Source: DASPSM01 sp963800135 (GTDB lineage: Bacteria > Planctomycetota > Planctomycetia > Planctomycetales > Planctomycetaceae). From it: a DNA stretch of 64,000 nt. Positions 45,917 to 55,447 of the stretch are shown here, piece by piece. The stretch covers positions 1,116,001 through 1,180,000 of the forward strand of contig CAWCZR010000004.1 in NCBI GenBank assembly GCA_963800135.1, in the 5' to 3' direction. The notes below the pieces were generated by a model that searched no databases, was not told the DNA's origin, and saw nothing but the letters and a program-made list of their open reading frames with translations. Each line of letters opens with the position of its first letter. Within the stretch, counting starts at the first letter, position 1. A program made the position numbers and the translations under genes.

Positions 45917-45938
45917 CAATTCAATCTTAGCAGTTGGC

Positions 45939-45965
45939 GAGCGGCCGGTGTCAGCCGGCCGGCTC
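45939..45965. repeat. REP-like palindrome between hemD and hemE
   Basis: GAGCGGCCGGTGTCAGCCGGCCGGCTC, a variant of the GC palindrome at 46023. With that copy it gives two hairpins in the 117-bp hemD-hemE spacer, and may affect transcript stability or partial termination. Confidence 0.6.
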
Positions 45966-46022
45966 TTGGCGTGTTCGGTCGATCGCGCAATCACGTTTTG
46001 ATCGCGCCATCGGGGTTCAAAG

Positions 46023-46052
46023 AACCGGCGGGCTTACACCCGCCGCTCGCCC
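46023..46052. repeat. REP-like palindrome overlapping the hemD stop
   Basis: Thirty bases identical to 58511-58540, with arms GGCGGG/CCCGCC around CTTACA. The hemD stop codon (46034-46036) lies inside it, so the last codons of hemD are made from the repeat. Confidence 0.8.
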
Positions 46053-46897
46053 GTGCGATCGCGCTTGCCTGGTAAGATCGTCGGCGCGGCTTCCAGCGTT
46101 TGGACGACCAGCTGGCCCATCCGGGTGGGAACGGCCTCGACGTCAACCGGCAAGCCGTGTTCGCGGATCGTCTCGCTCGCAGTCGGACCGATCGAGCCGA
46201 TCACGCACCGGCGGGCCGCAGCAATCCACTCAGCGGTCTGTCCGGTCGACTCGGCCACCTCCAAGACGCAATTGAGCTGGTGAGCGCTCGTGAAGAGCAG
46301 CACGTCGAACTGGTCGTCGATCGTCGCTGTCACGGCCCGAAGCAACGGTTGGACGTCCTCGGGCAGCGCCCAGCGATAGACTGGAATTTGTTCCACCGTC
46401 GCACCGCGCGACGCGAGCGCTTGCGCCAGCTCGTCGTTCGGTCGGCCGTATTCCTGCACGGCGATCCGTTTCGATTCGACTGCTCCCGCCGCCTCGAGTG
46501 CCGTGACAAGCTCACGCCACGTGTTGGGCTCAGCCGCACGAACGGCGATCGGCACTTGCCACTCGCGGAGCACGGCCGCCGGTTTCGGTCCGCGGACGGC
46601 GACCGTGACGCGGCGGAGCGCGGCAAGAAGCTGTTCCCGATCAAATCGCGTTTCGACCGCCTCCAACAGCGTCCGCGCCCCGACGCCGGTCAGGAACACC
46701 ATCACGTCGAACTTGCCCGCCAACAGCGCCTCAGCAAAGGCGAAGGCACGCGTATTCGAGTCGAGCGGCACCTCGCGCATCGACGGCACAACCGTCGCGC
46801 AAGCTCCCTGGCGCTCGATCAGCGAGCGCATCTCGTCCGCGCGGCGGCTCTCGAAGCTGCAAACTCGCAGCGCGTTCCCTGGCTGATTAACCACCAT
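46034..46897 (-). CDS. hemD: Uroporphyrinogen-III synthase
   Basis: Closes hydroxymethylbilane with ring-D inversion to give uroporphyrinogen III. 287 residues with the loosely conserved two-domain fold: RVCSFESRRADEM at the start, FDVMVFLTGVGARTLLEAV in domain 1, and FDVLLFTSAHQLNCVLE and CVIGSIGPTASETIREHGLPVDVEA in domain 2. The ATG at 46897 shares its A with the TGA of the small membrane-protein gene upstream (TGATG), so translation is probably coupled. The C-terminal RTGERRV is encoded by a REP-like element. The order hemD-hemE-hemG puts three late steps of heme synthesis in one operon. Confidence 0.92.
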   Translation of the reverse strand: MVVNQPGNALRVCSFESRRADEMRSLIERQGACATVVPSMREVPLDSNTRAFAFAEALLAGKFDVMVFLTGVGARTLLEAVETRFDREQLLAALRRVTVAVRGPKPAAVLREWQVPIAVRAAEPNTWRELVTALEAAGAVESKRIAVQEYGRPNDELAQALASRGATVEQIPVYRWALPEDVQPLLRAVTATIDDQFDVLLFTSAHQLNCVLEVAESTGQTAEWIAAARRCVIGSIGPTASETIREHGLPVDVEAVPTRMGQLVVQTLEAAPTILPGKRDRTGERRV

Positions 46898-47127
46898 CAC
46901 CACATTCCCGTTACGTGACCGATCCAGTATCCGACGAAGCAAAGCCCTCCGGCGATCGCGAAGAAAACTCCGGAAGAGAGATCGCTCAGAAAGCTGCCGA
47001 AGGCGAACCATTCGGCCCAGGTGTAATTGCCGAACATCGCATTTTCGGCGGCAAGCCAGGCGATCGTCACCAGGATCAGGATGGCGGCGACAAAGACGAC
47101 GCCGATGCAGCCCAGCACGAAAAGCAC
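46897..47127 (-). CDS. Small membrane protein, first gene of the heme operon
   Basis: A 76-residue very hydrophobic protein with two or three membrane-spanning segments: residues ~1-27 (VLGCIGVVFVAAILILVTIAW) and ~52-74 (GVFFAIAGGLCFVGYWIGH), with an aromatic stretch between (YTWAEWFAFGSF). GTG start at 47127. Its TGA overlaps the hemD ATG by one base, so it is almost certainly cotranslated with hemD. I do not recognise a family. It could support membrane-associated heme synthesis or transport, but this is only positional inference. Confidence 0.65.
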   Translation of the reverse strand: MLFVLGCIGVVFVAAILILVTIAWLAAENAMFGNYTWAEWFAFGSFLSDLSSGVFFAIAGGLCFVGYWIGHVTGMW

Positions 47128-47774
47128 GCGGCGGACCTTTCGAGTCGCAACTCGATGGATTGAGCCGCCGTCAATTATAAAGAAGCCGGTCTGCGAAGAC
47201 TTTGGCGGGCGCCCGAAGAATTTGGCGAGCGTGCGATTCGCTCAGCGCATTAAAAAAACGCCGCGAGTAACGGTTCTGAAACGGCCGACCGGATGAGCGG
47301 AGGCGCTTTCCCGGAATCATGCCGAAGCACGTCCGGCTCCACTCCCGGCCGGCCGTTCCAGTGCCGTCGGGCGAAGGTCTGGGTGACGAAGAACCCAGGC
47401 TGTGAAGGGCGAGCAGCATTGCTCGCGACTTACCTCTTTGGCAAACGCTGTGCCAGCGAAACACAGAGTGTAAATATGTCGTTTTTCCCGGGGGATTTTG
47501 CAATTCTCGCTCGCGCGACGTTTTTCGCGGCGCGGCGGAGTGCCTTCACCTTATTCAACTGCTGTCGAAGAATCGGGCGAGTGCCTCAATCGCGGGCTGC
47601 GGACGTGCCGCGACGAGTTGCAGAGGCTTGACCGGGCCGCCGACCGAGCCGTATTCTGCCAGTGAAGTCGGGCGCTCGATCGGTTGGATTCCGGAAGCAT
47701 ATGAGCCGTCCGGAGTTCCTCGTCTGAACTCGCCGTCCCAGGGCTGGCTGATCGGCGTCGATGGGGACGATCGC
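47128..47774. other. Divergent region between the heme operon and the DUF1844 gene
   Basis: 647 bases without a convincing gene on either strand; open frames here have Arg/Ser/Pro-rich shadow composition. An A7 run lies near 47251-47258 and an AT-richer stretch at 47460-47520 (GTAAATATGTCGTTTTTCCC), a plausible promoter zone for the plus-strand gene. No hairpin of note. Confidence 0.5.
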
Positions 47775-48341
47775 ATGAGCAAAAACGAATCTGTAACCGA
47801 CGAAACGAGCTCGCCGTCCGGCACCCCAGCTTCCCCAGGCCCCGGCTCGCGGATTGAAATCGCCGGCGACGAGGACTGGAAGTCGCGGGTCAAAGCCGAG
47901 GACGCCGCCCTCGATCAGCAATTCCGCTCGCAGCCGCCAGACAATCCGTCGGCGGCATCGAAGCCGGCAGGACAGGCAAACGCGGAAACCTCATCAGCCC
48001 CGCCAAGCGAGGCAACCGCCGCCGGCCCGACCCCCCGCTCGGCAAGTTCAGCGGCCCAGGATCGGCAAGCCGAAACGGCACGGGAAATGCCCGAGCCAAC
48101 CTTTGCGGACCTCGTCGCCTTGCTGTCCACGCAAGCGATGATGTTCCTCGGTCTCATTCCGAACCCGGCAACTCAAAAGACGGTAACGCAGCTGCCGACG
48201 GCTCGATATTTCATCGACCTGATTAGTATCCTGCAGGAAAAGACAGCGGGCCGAATCACGAAAGAAGAATCCACTATCCTCGCCGAAACGTTACACTCAT
48301 TGCGCATGACTTTTATGCAGCGTTCCAAGCAAACCGGTTGA
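47775..48341 (+). CDS. DUF1844 family protein
   Basis: A 188-residue cytoplasmic protein. The first ~105 residues are disordered and Ser/Pro/Ala-rich. The C-terminal ~75 residues are the DUF1844 domain: FADLVALLSTQAMMFLGL, AARYFIDLI-type helix and ILAETLHSLRMTFMQ. The domain is widespread in planctomycetes and acidobacteria and has no known biochemical role. Start at ATG 47775 (MSKNESVTDE). The next gene begins ~97 bp later on the same strand. Confidence 0.85.
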   Translation: MSKNESVTDETSSPSGTPASPGPGSRIEIAGDEDWKSRVKAEDAALDQQFRSQPPDNPSAASKPAGQANAETSSAPPSEATAAGPTPRSASSAAQDRQAETAREMPEPTFADLVALLSTQAMMFLGLIPNPATQKTVTQLPTARYFIDLISILQEKTAGRITKEESTILAETLHSLRMTFMQRSKQTG

Positions 48342-48438
48342 GAAGACGTTCGCTTTTCCCGCTTTGAAGTCCCGCGGGCGCTGGCCCGCTTTTGCTCGAA
48401 GAGATCGTAGCCGCCGTTCCTTCGAGTCGGCCCGCATT

Positions 48439-49722
48439 ATGAAGACGTCTCATCCCGCACATTGGCGGTCTTACGTCGACCCGTCGCGCTGGTTCCGGGT
48501 GTGGCATCCGCCGGGATGGACGCTCGTCGAATCGGGGGGCGAGGCGCAGCTCGTCGGGCCGGGTTCGGGCGGACTGTTGCGGATCGTCGGCCGCTGGCGC
48601 TCGAACTGGAACAAAGTCGACTTCGACACGATCGTCGATCCCGAACAGGTCTTCTCCGACAGCCGCCATATCCGCCGCACGCGCCCGCTCGAAGGTCCGT
48701 ACCCCTCGATGTGCACCGAGGGCGAATCGAACGATCTTGCGAAGCTCTCGTGGTGGAAGCGGTGGCTGCGACCGCCAGAGTGGCGTCCTTGGAAGCTGTG
48801 GACCGCCCGCTATAAGTCCGTTTGCGTGGTCGCCACGTTTCAGACGACGGGCCGCCGGGATCCGGAGCTGGAGACGCTGGCGACGATGATCATGAACTCG
48901 CTCGAGTTCGCGGACGAGCCGCCCGATCCGCCGCACATCTTCGCAGACCGCGTGGTGCGGATCGCCCGCGACCGATTTCCGTCGCTGAAATGCCATCGTA
49001 GCGACGAGTTTCGCGTGCAGCTCGGCGAATCGAACATCAACCTGTTCAACTTTTACCGCAACTACGTGCAGGAGCCCGAGCGGTTCGAAGACATCATTCT
49101 TCCCGCGCTTGCCACGGTCGCGCAGGTGCAGAAGTGGGACTCGGCCCAGTCGGAACCGACCCTGGCGTCCGTCCGCGGCCGCATTCTGCCGATGCTCTAT
49201 CCCGAGGAAGTCTGGCGGCGGAGTTTTCCGAACTTCGTCGGCACGCCCTGGGTCGGCGACCTGATGGTGCTCTACGTCGTCGATGAGCAGCACGCCTATT
49301 GGTACATCCGCGACGACATGCTCAGCCGCTGGCACATCGACCGCGAAACGCTGCACGAATTGGCGCTGGCGAACCTCGACCGCTACTTCGAGCGGCAGCA
49401 GATGGAATATGTGATGGGCCGCGAAGATGGCGGCTCGATGCTGCTGATGCCCAAGCGGCCCGACGCCTACAACTCGTCGCGTATTCTCAGTCGCCAGTTC
49501 TGTTCGGCCCTGCGGACGGAATTGGGGGCGGAACTGGCCGTCGGCGTGCCCAGCCGCGATTTCATCGTCGCCGTCAGCATGGGACAGGCCGAGGCATTGA
49601 GCGAAATTCGACGAAAGGTCGAAGACGACTTCAATCGCATGGATCACCCGCTCTCCCCGCGGCTGTTGCTCGTCAGCGCCGACGGCGTGAGCGAGTTCCC
49701 GGAGCGCCCGCTTGAGGCGTGA
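48439..49722 (+). CDS. DUF1444-like protein
   Basis: A 427-residue soluble protein starting at ATG 48439. The N-terminal ~150 residues look like a lipoprotein-LpqN/DcrB-like beta domain (WFRVWHPPGWTLVESGGEAQLVGP). The C-terminal ~270 residues resemble the DUF1444/YtpQ family (RFPSLKCHRSDEFRVQLGES, ASVRGRILPMLYPEEVW, LMVLYVVDEQHAYWYI, REDGGSMLLMPK). No catalytic motif is evident. The stop overlaps the TTG start of the MBL-fold gene by 11 bases, indicating an operon. Function unknown; the DUF1444 assignment is moderate. Confidence 0.72.
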   Translation: MKTSHPAHWRSYVDPSRWFRVWHPPGWTLVESGGEAQLVGPGSGGLLRIVGRWRSNWNKVDFDTIVDPEQVFSDSRHIRRTRPLEGPYPSMCTEGESNDLAKLSWWKRWLRPPEWRPWKLWTARYKSVCVVATFQTTGRRDPELETLATMIMNSLEFADEPPDPPHIFADRVVRIARDRFPSLKCHRSDEFRVQLGESNINLFNFYRNYVQEPERFEDIILPALATVAQVQKWDSAQSEPTLASVRGRILPMLYPEEVWRRSFPNFVGTPWVGDLMVLYVVDEQHAYWYIRDDMLSRWHIDRETLHELALANLDRYFERQQMEYVMGREDGGSMLLMPKRPDAYNSSRILSRQFCSALRTELGAELAVGVPSRDFIVAVSMGQAEALSEIRRKVEDDFNRMDHPLSPRLLLVSADGVSEFPERPLEA

Positions 49723-50488
49723 ACTGATCCTGCTCGGCACGGGGACCAGCGTCGGCGTTCCGGTGATTGGCTGCCGCTGTCCGATCTGCACCTCGACGAA
49801 TCCCCGCAACCAGCGCACCCGTACGGGCGTCTTTGTCCCCGCTCCCGAGGGCAATTTCCTCATCGACACTTCGCCCGAGCTGCGGCTACAGCTGCTGCGC
49901 GAGAAGGTCGAGCTGGTACACGCCGCCATCTTTACGCACAGCCACGCCGATCACATCTTCGGGCTCGACGATCTGCGGATCTTCGGCTACCGGCTCGACC
50001 GGGATATCGGCCTCTACTGCGAGCCGATTGTCGAGCAGCAGATTCGCGCGGCCTTCAGCTATGCATTCGCGCCGGCTGACCCGGACGCCCACCATTTCGC
50101 CGTCCCCAAGTTCGCCATCAAGCCGATGTCGACGGAGCCCTTTAACCTCCTGGGGCAAACGGTCCGGCCGATCCGCCTGATGCATGGCAAGCTGCCGATT
50201 TTGGGCTTTCGGCTCAATGACGTGGCCTACTGCACGGACGTGAGCGCGATCCCCGACGAGAGCTTGCCGCTTCTGGAAGGCTTAGAGACGCTGGTGATCG
50301 ACGCGCTTCGCGATCATCCGCATCCAACGCACTTCAGCGTTGGCCAGGCGCTCGAAGCCATCGAGCGGGTCAAGCCGCGACGGGCGTACTTCACGCACGT
50401 TTCCCACTCGCTCGAGTACGAAGCGACCAACGCTCGGCTGCCCGACGGCGTCGAACTCTCTTACGACGGCCAACGCATCGAATTCTGA
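49712..50488 (+). CDS. MBL-fold metallohydrolase, PhnP-like
   Basis: Metallo-beta-lactamase-fold hydrolase of 258 residues in the PhnP / lipoate-ligase-associated branch. The metal-binding motif HSHADH (~76-81) is intact, preceded by GTGTSVGVPVIGCRCPICTS, in which paired cysteines form the PhnP-type structural zinc site. ALRDHPHPTHFSVGQALE and THVSHSLEYE complete the metal shell. It probably cleaves cyclic phosphodiesters. It starts at TTG 49712 inside the previous gene. No phosphonate genes are nearby. Confidence 0.88.
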   Translation: MRRELILLGTGTSVGVPVIGCRCPICTSTNPRNQRTRTGVFVPAPEGNFLIDTSPELRLQLLREKVELVHAAIFTHSHADHIFGLDDLRIFGYRLDRDIGLYCEPIVEQQIRAAFSYAFAPADPDAHHFAVPKFAIKPMSTEPFNLLGQTVRPIRLMHGKLPILGFRLNDVAYCTDVSAIPDESLPLLEGLETLVIDALRDHPHPTHFSVGQALEAIERVKPRRAYFTHVSHSLEYEATNARLPDGVELSYDGQRIEF

Positions 50489-50558
50489 CGACCACGGCGA
50501 CGAGCCGGCCACCCCGGCGAGAAACGCTTGCAAAATCTGGCGACGGTTTGGCATCGCG

Positions 50559-51434
50559 TCACTCCTCGCCGCCAGACACGGACAACCTGGCAGCCTTCAA
50601 AGTGTTGGCGAGCAGCATGGCGACGGTCATCTTGCCGACACCGCCCGGCACCGGCGTGATAGCCGACGCAACCTCGCATACGGGCTCGAAATCGACGTCG
50701 CCCACCAGCTTGTCCGCCACGCGGTTGATACCAACGTCGATGACCACGGCGCCCGGCCTGACCATGTCGGCCGTCACAAACCGGGGAGAGCCTATGGCCG
50801 CGATCAGGATGTCGGCCCGCCGTGTAACGTCCGCGAGGTTCTTCGTCCGGCTGTGGCAGATCGTGACGGTCGCGTCGGCCGCAGGTCCCTTTTGGATCAG
50901 CATCAGGGCCATGGGCTTGCCCACGATGTCGCTACGACCCAGCACCACGACCTCGGCTCCCGCGATGGTCGTCTGCGATTCGAGCAACAATCGCTGAATG
51001 CCGTGCGGCGTGCAGGGCAAGAAACGAGGACGCCCCTGCGCAATGCGGCCGACGTTCTCGGGGTGGAAAGCGTCGACGTCCTTGAGAGGCGAGACGGCGT
51101 CGAGCACCCGTTGCGGGCGGATTTGTTTGGGAAGCGGCAACTGGACGAGGATGCCGTGCACGTTCGGATCGTCGTTGCAGCCAGCGACGAGCGCCAGCAA
51201 CTCGGCCTCGCCCGTCGTCGCCGCGAGCCGATGCAGCGTGCTCTTGAGCCCCGCTTGCTCGCAGGCTTTTTGTTTGCCACGGACGTAAGCGGCGCTGGCC
51301 GGATCGTCGCCGACCAGAATCGCAACCAGATGCGGCACGACGCCTGTTCGCTCGCGGAGTTCGGCCACCTGGGCTGCGACCTCGGCTTGCACCTTCGCGG
51401 CAATGGCCTTGCCGTCGATGATTCGAGCGGTCAC
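50559..51434 (-). CDS. folD: Bifunctional methylenetetrahydrofolate dehydrogenase/cyclohydrolase
   Basis: Interconverts 5,10-methylene- and 10-formyl-tetrahydrofolate for one-carbon metabolism. The 291 residues include the catalytic Tyr and Lys in SAAYVRGKQKAC, GILVQLPLP, the NADP-binding VVVLGRSDIVGKPMA, and PVPGGVGKMTVAMLL. It is second in a minus-strand pair with pgpA (13-bp gap) and convergent with the MBL-fold gene. Confidence 0.96.
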   Translation of the reverse strand: MTARIIDGKAIAAKVQAEVAAQVAELRERTGVVPHLVAILVGDDPASAAYVRGKQKACEQAGLKSTLHRLAATTGEAELLALVAGCNDDPNVHGILVQLPLPKQIRPQRVLDAVSPLKDVDAFHPENVGRIAQGRPRFLPCTPHGIQRLLLESQTTIAGAEVVVLGRSDIVGKPMALMLIQKGPAADATVTICHSRTKNLADVTRRADILIAAIGSPRFVTADMVRPGAVVIDVGINRVADKLVGDVDFEPVCEVASAITPVPGGVGKMTVAMLLANTLKAARLSVSGGEE

Positions 51435-51447
51435 GGTGAGGTCTCTT

Positions 51448-52005
51448 TCATTCGGCTGGCAGACTCCACGGCAGTGCGTGCCAGGCCTTGAGCGTGAGCC
51501 ACAAGGCCAGCCCCGCGTAGATCGCCGCCATCACGTCGTCGATCATGATGCCGAGCCCGCCGGGCAACCGCTCAAGGCGGCGAACCGGCCAGGGCTTGGC
51601 GATGTCAAAAATTCGGAACCAGACAAACCCCAGGATTGCCGTTGAGAACGTCATCCGTTCCAGCAAGAATACAATAGGGACGGCCGCAATCTCATCGAAG
51701 ACGACGGAGCCCGGGTCCTTCTTGCCGAACAGGCGAGCGGCGCGGTCGCACAGGGGGATTCCCGCCAGAAAGATGGCCACAATTGCCAGCAACTCGATCG
51801 GCAGCGGCCACCCGGATCTGCTCAGTGCCCAGGCCACTGGAAGCCCCAACAGCGTGCCGAAAGTTCCCGGCATGACGGGCACCATTCCGATGCCCAATCC
51901 GGTCGCCAGGATGAGAACCGTTCGATCCCCGAGACTGTGAGAACGCAACTGCAAATCCGCCGCCCGCCTGAGCTGTGCCCACCTACCCTCTAATGGCCCG
52001 CCCAA
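51448..52005 (-). CDS. pgpA: Phosphatidylglycerophosphatase A
   Basis: Membrane phosphatase that makes phosphatidylglycerol from phosphatidylglycerol-phosphate. 185 residues with GMVPVMPGTFGTLLGLP, the catalytic acidic motif DPGSVVFDEIAAVP, FRIFDIAKPWPVRRLE and GGLGIMIDDVMAAIYAGL, all typical, and four hydrophobic segments. The first ~22 residues are variable, so the start may be internal. Upstream of folD and divergent from the sulfite reductase gene with a 63-bp gap. Confidence 0.93.
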   Translation of the reverse strand: MGGPLEGRWAQLRRAADLQLRSHSLGDRTVLILATGLGIGMVPVMPGTFGTLLGLPVAWALSRSGWPLPIELLAIVAIFLAGIPLCDRAARLFGKKDPGSVVFDEIAAVPIVFLLERMTFSTAILGFVWFRIFDIAKPWPVRRLERLPGGLGIMIDDVMAAIYAGLALWLTLKAWHALPWSLPAE

Positions 52006-52068
52006 CTATACTCGCTCCCGCGCGAGCCGGCCACGGGCCCGCGCGACCGTTGACCGTCGGAGTGCTCC

Positions 52069-53802
52069 ATGTCTGATGCCTCAGAGCCCAAGTTCAGCAA
52101 AGAGGAATTCCTTAAAGAAGGCAGCCATCAACTGCGCGGCACGATCGCGCAGGAACTGAACGAGCCCTCCGACAACTTCATCGAAGACAACGCCAAGCTG
52201 CTCAAGCACCACGGCACTTATCAGCAGGATGACAAGGACCACCGCAAAGAAAAGAACGCCGACGGCACCCGCAAGGGCAAGGCGTACATGTTCATGGTCC
52301 GCACTCGCATCCCCGGCGGAAAAGTGACTGCCGACCAGCTCCTCGCCGAGCTGGAGCTGTGCGAGCGCTACGGTAACGGCACGCTGCGGATCACATCGCG
52401 GCAGGGGCTGCAGCTGCACGGCGTGGTGAAAGAGCACCTGCGGGAGACGATTCGCGGCATCAACCACACGATGCTTACGACGCTGGCCGCCTGCGGCGAC
52501 GTCGAGCGGAACGTGATGTGTTGCCCGGCTCCGTATGCGAACAATCCCGTGCGCCGCGAAATGCAGGAGATGGCCGACCGCGTGGCCGAACACCTCAAGC
52601 CGCGGACCACGGCATACTACGAAATCTGGCTGAAGGACGACGCGGGCAACGCGATCGAAGCGACCGAATTCAAGCCGGTCGACGAGCCCATCTACGGCGC
52701 CCGTTACTTGCCGCGCAAATTCAAAACGGCCTTCGCGCTCCCCGAAGACAACTGCGTTGAGATCTACTCCAACGACTTAGGCTTTTTGGCAATCGTCGAG
52801 AAGGAAAAAATCGTCGGCTACAACCTGTTGGTCGGCGGCGGCATGGGAGTGACACCCAGCGCGCAAAAGACGTTTCCCGCCGTGGCCGAACGTCTGGCCT
52901 TCGTGCCGCCGGATCAGGTCGTGGGCGTGGCCGAAGCCATCGTCAAGGTGCAGCGCGACTTTGGCAACCGCGAGGACCGCAAGGTCGCCCGCCTCAAGTA
53001 CCTGATTCACAACTGGGGCGTCCCGGCTTTCAAGGCGAAGGTCGAAGAATACTTCGGCAGCGGCCTCGTCGATCCGCATCCCGCTGACGTCACGAACGTT
53101 GACGATCATCTCGGCTGGCACGAACAGGGAGACGGCCGGCTGTTTTTGGGAGTCAACGTCGAGTGCGGCCGCCTCAAAGACGAAGGCGATCTCCGCATCA
53201 AGTCGGCGGTGCGGCACTTGCTGGAGAAGTACCGTGTCCGCTGCCGGCTCACGCCGATGCAGTCGCTGATCTTCTGCGATCTCGAGCCGAGCGAGCGGTC
53301 GAACATCGAACGCATTCTGATCGATCATGGCGTCAAGCTGGCACCGGAGTTGTCGCCCCTGCGACGGCTGGCCATCGCCTGTCCGGCGTTTCCGACGTGC
53401 GGACTGTCGATCACCGAGTCGGAACGCGTGATGCCCGAGCTGCTCACCCAGCTCGAGGCGGAGCTGGCCCGCCTGGAGATGCCGCAGGAGCGGATCGCCA
53501 CGCACATGACGGGCTGCCCCAACGGCTGTGCTCGCCCTTACACACCCGACATCGGCTTCGTCGGTAAGACGCTGGGCAAATACACGATCTACGTGGGCGG
53601 CAATCTCACCGGCTCGCGACTGGCGTTCATTTACAAGGACCTGGTTCCCTTCGACGACCTCATCCCGGCGGTCGTTCCGCTGTTGACCCAATTCAAGAAC
53701 GGGCGGCAGAACGGCGAATCGTTCGGCGACTTCTGCCAGCGACTGGGAAAAGAGGCCGTCGTCACCCTCGGCGAAAGCGCGGCTGCCGCCGCCAACGCAT
53801 GA
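52069..53802 (+). CDS. Assimilatory sulfite reductase, siroheme/4Fe-4S subunit
   Basis: Six-electron reductase of the sulfite/nitrite reductase family, 577 residues. The cluster-siroheme cysteines are Cys438 and Cys444 (CPAFPTC) and Cys483 and Cys487 (CPNGC), the C-x5-C...C-x3-C pattern. The N-terminus (LRGTIAQELNEP ... LKHHGTYQQDDKDHR) matches CysI and ferredoxin-sulfite reductases, not nitrite reductases, so sulfide formation for cysteine is the likely role. The electron donor is unclear because no cysJ is near; ferredoxin is plausible. The TGA overlaps the next ATG (ATGA). Confidence 0.9.
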   Translation: MSDASEPKFSKEEFLKEGSHQLRGTIAQELNEPSDNFIEDNAKLLKHHGTYQQDDKDHRKEKNADGTRKGKAYMFMVRTRIPGGKVTADQLLAELELCERYGNGTLRITSRQGLQLHGVVKEHLRETIRGINHTMLTTLAACGDVERNVMCCPAPYANNPVRREMQEMADRVAEHLKPRTTAYYEIWLKDDAGNAIEATEFKPVDEPIYGARYLPRKFKTAFALPEDNCVEIYSNDLGFLAIVEKEKIVGYNLLVGGGMGVTPSAQKTFPAVAERLAFVPPDQVVGVAEAIVKVQRDFGNREDRKVARLKYLIHNWGVPAFKAKVEEYFGSGLVDPHPADVTNVDDHLGWHEQGDGRLFLGVNVECGRLKDEGDLRIKSAVRHLLEKYRVRCRLTPMQSLIFCDLEPSERSNIERILIDHGVKLAPELSPLRRLAIACPAFPTCGLSITESERVMPELLTQLEAELARLEMPQERIATHMTGCPNGCARPYTPDIGFVGKTLGKYTIYVGGNLTGSRLAFIYKDLVPFDDLIPAVVPLLTQFKNGRQNGESFGDFCQRLGKEAVVTLGESAAAAANA

Positions 53803-55447
53803 CGTCACAAGTCTCCACGGCTAAACCGGGCTCGCCGCGGCAGGGTCGCACCTGGGAGCCGCTGCTCGAGTCGCTGCGCCATGACCGTGCGCAGATCGCT
53901 ACCGGCGGCGGCCCCAAAGCCATCGAACGCCAGCACGAGAAGAAACGCCTCACGGCCCGCGAACGCATCGCCCGCCTGATCGATTCCGACAGCACGTTCT
54001 TCGAATTCGGCCGCTTCTCCGCGTGGGGGATGTATGGCGACTGGGGACCGGCGCCCGCGGCTAGCGTGCTCTGCGGCATCGGCATCGTCGCGGGCCGGCG
54101 GTTCATGCTCGTCGTCAACGACGCGACGGTGAAGGCCGGTTCGTTCTTCCCGATGACAGTCAAGAAAGTGCTCCGCGCGCAGCGGATCGCGCTCACTAAC
54201 CGACTGCCGCTGATTTACCTCGTCGATTCGGCCGGCGTGATGCTCCCTCTGCAAGAAGACGTCTTTCCCGACGAAGACGACTTCGGCCGCATCTTTCGCA
54301 ACAACGCCGTCCTGTCGGCCCTGGGAGTGCCGCAAATCTCCGCCATCATGGGCAACTGCGTGGCTGGCGGCGGCTATCTCCCGGTGCTCTGCGACAAGCT
54401 GATCATGACCGAGGGTTCGGGGCTCTATCTCGCCGGACCGGCGCTCGTCAAAAGCGCCATCGGGCAGGACGTGGGCCACGAAGAGCTGGGCGGCGCCAAG
54501 ATGCACGCGGCGATCAGCGGCACCATCGACTTCCGCGAGCCGGACGACGACGCGGCCATCACGCGGGTGCGCGCCCTGGCCGCCGTGCTGCCCACCGATC
54601 CGCGGGCCTCGCAGTTTCGCCGCGAAACGCCAATCGCGCCAGCCCGCCCGGGCGAGGACATCTATCAGATCGTCTCACCCGAACGGCAGCAGTCGCACGA
54701 AGTCCGCGACCTGCTCGCCTGCCTTGTCGACGCGAACACGTTTCAGGAGTACAAGGCCGACTATGGCCGCACGGTTGTCTGCGGCTACGCGCGGATCGGC
54801 GGCTTCGACGTCGGCATCCTGGCCAACCAGCATCATCCCGAAAAGACTCCTCGCGAGGGGCTGCAATACGGCGGCGTGATCTACCACGACAGCGCCGACA
54901 AGATGGCCCGCTTCATCATGGACTGCAACCAGACCTGGACGCCGCTCGTCTTCTTGCAGGACGTCTCCGGCTTCATGGTCGGCCGCGATTCGGAGCAGTC
55001 GGGCATCATTCGCGCGGGGCGAAGGTGGTCAACGCCATCTCCAATAGCCGCGTCCCCAAGCTGACCGTGGTTTTGGGCGGCAGCTACGGGGCGGGAAACT
55101 ACGCGATGTGCGGCAAGGCTTTCGATCCGCGGTTCATCTTCGCGTGGCCCACGGCCGAGTACGCCGTGATGGGCTCGGCCCAGGCCGCCTCGACGCTCTT
55201 AGACGTGAATATTGCCGCGATGAAGCGACGAGGCCATGCCGTCGACGCCGCCGAGTTGGAAGAAATCCGCCGCAAGGTGACCGAGGCATACGACGCCTGT
55301 CTCGATCCGCGTTATTCAGCGGCCCGAGGCTGGGTCGACGAAATTATCGAGCCCGCCAAAACCCGCGACGCGCTAATCGAAGCCCTTGAAGTCGCCACCC
55401 GCCACGCGGACGACGAGCCCTTCCGCACGGGCGTGCTGCAGGTTTGA
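53799..55447 (+). CDS. Acyl-CoA carboxylase beta (carboxyltransferase) subunit, frameshifted
   Basis: Biotin-dependent carboxyltransferase of the propionyl-/methylcrotonyl-CoA carboxylase type, ~549 residues. Hallmarks include KKRLTARERIARLIDSDSTF and the oxyanion-hole glycine loops in SAIMGNCVAGGGYLP (N-half) and VVLGGSYGAGNYAMCG (C-half). The C-half frame starts at 55025; a G lost from the GGGG run at 55016-55019 breaks IIRAGAKVVNA. The paired biotinylated alpha subunit is not in the window. Its start overlaps the sulfite reductase stop and its stop overlaps the next start (TTGA), a tightly packed set. Confidence 0.9.
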
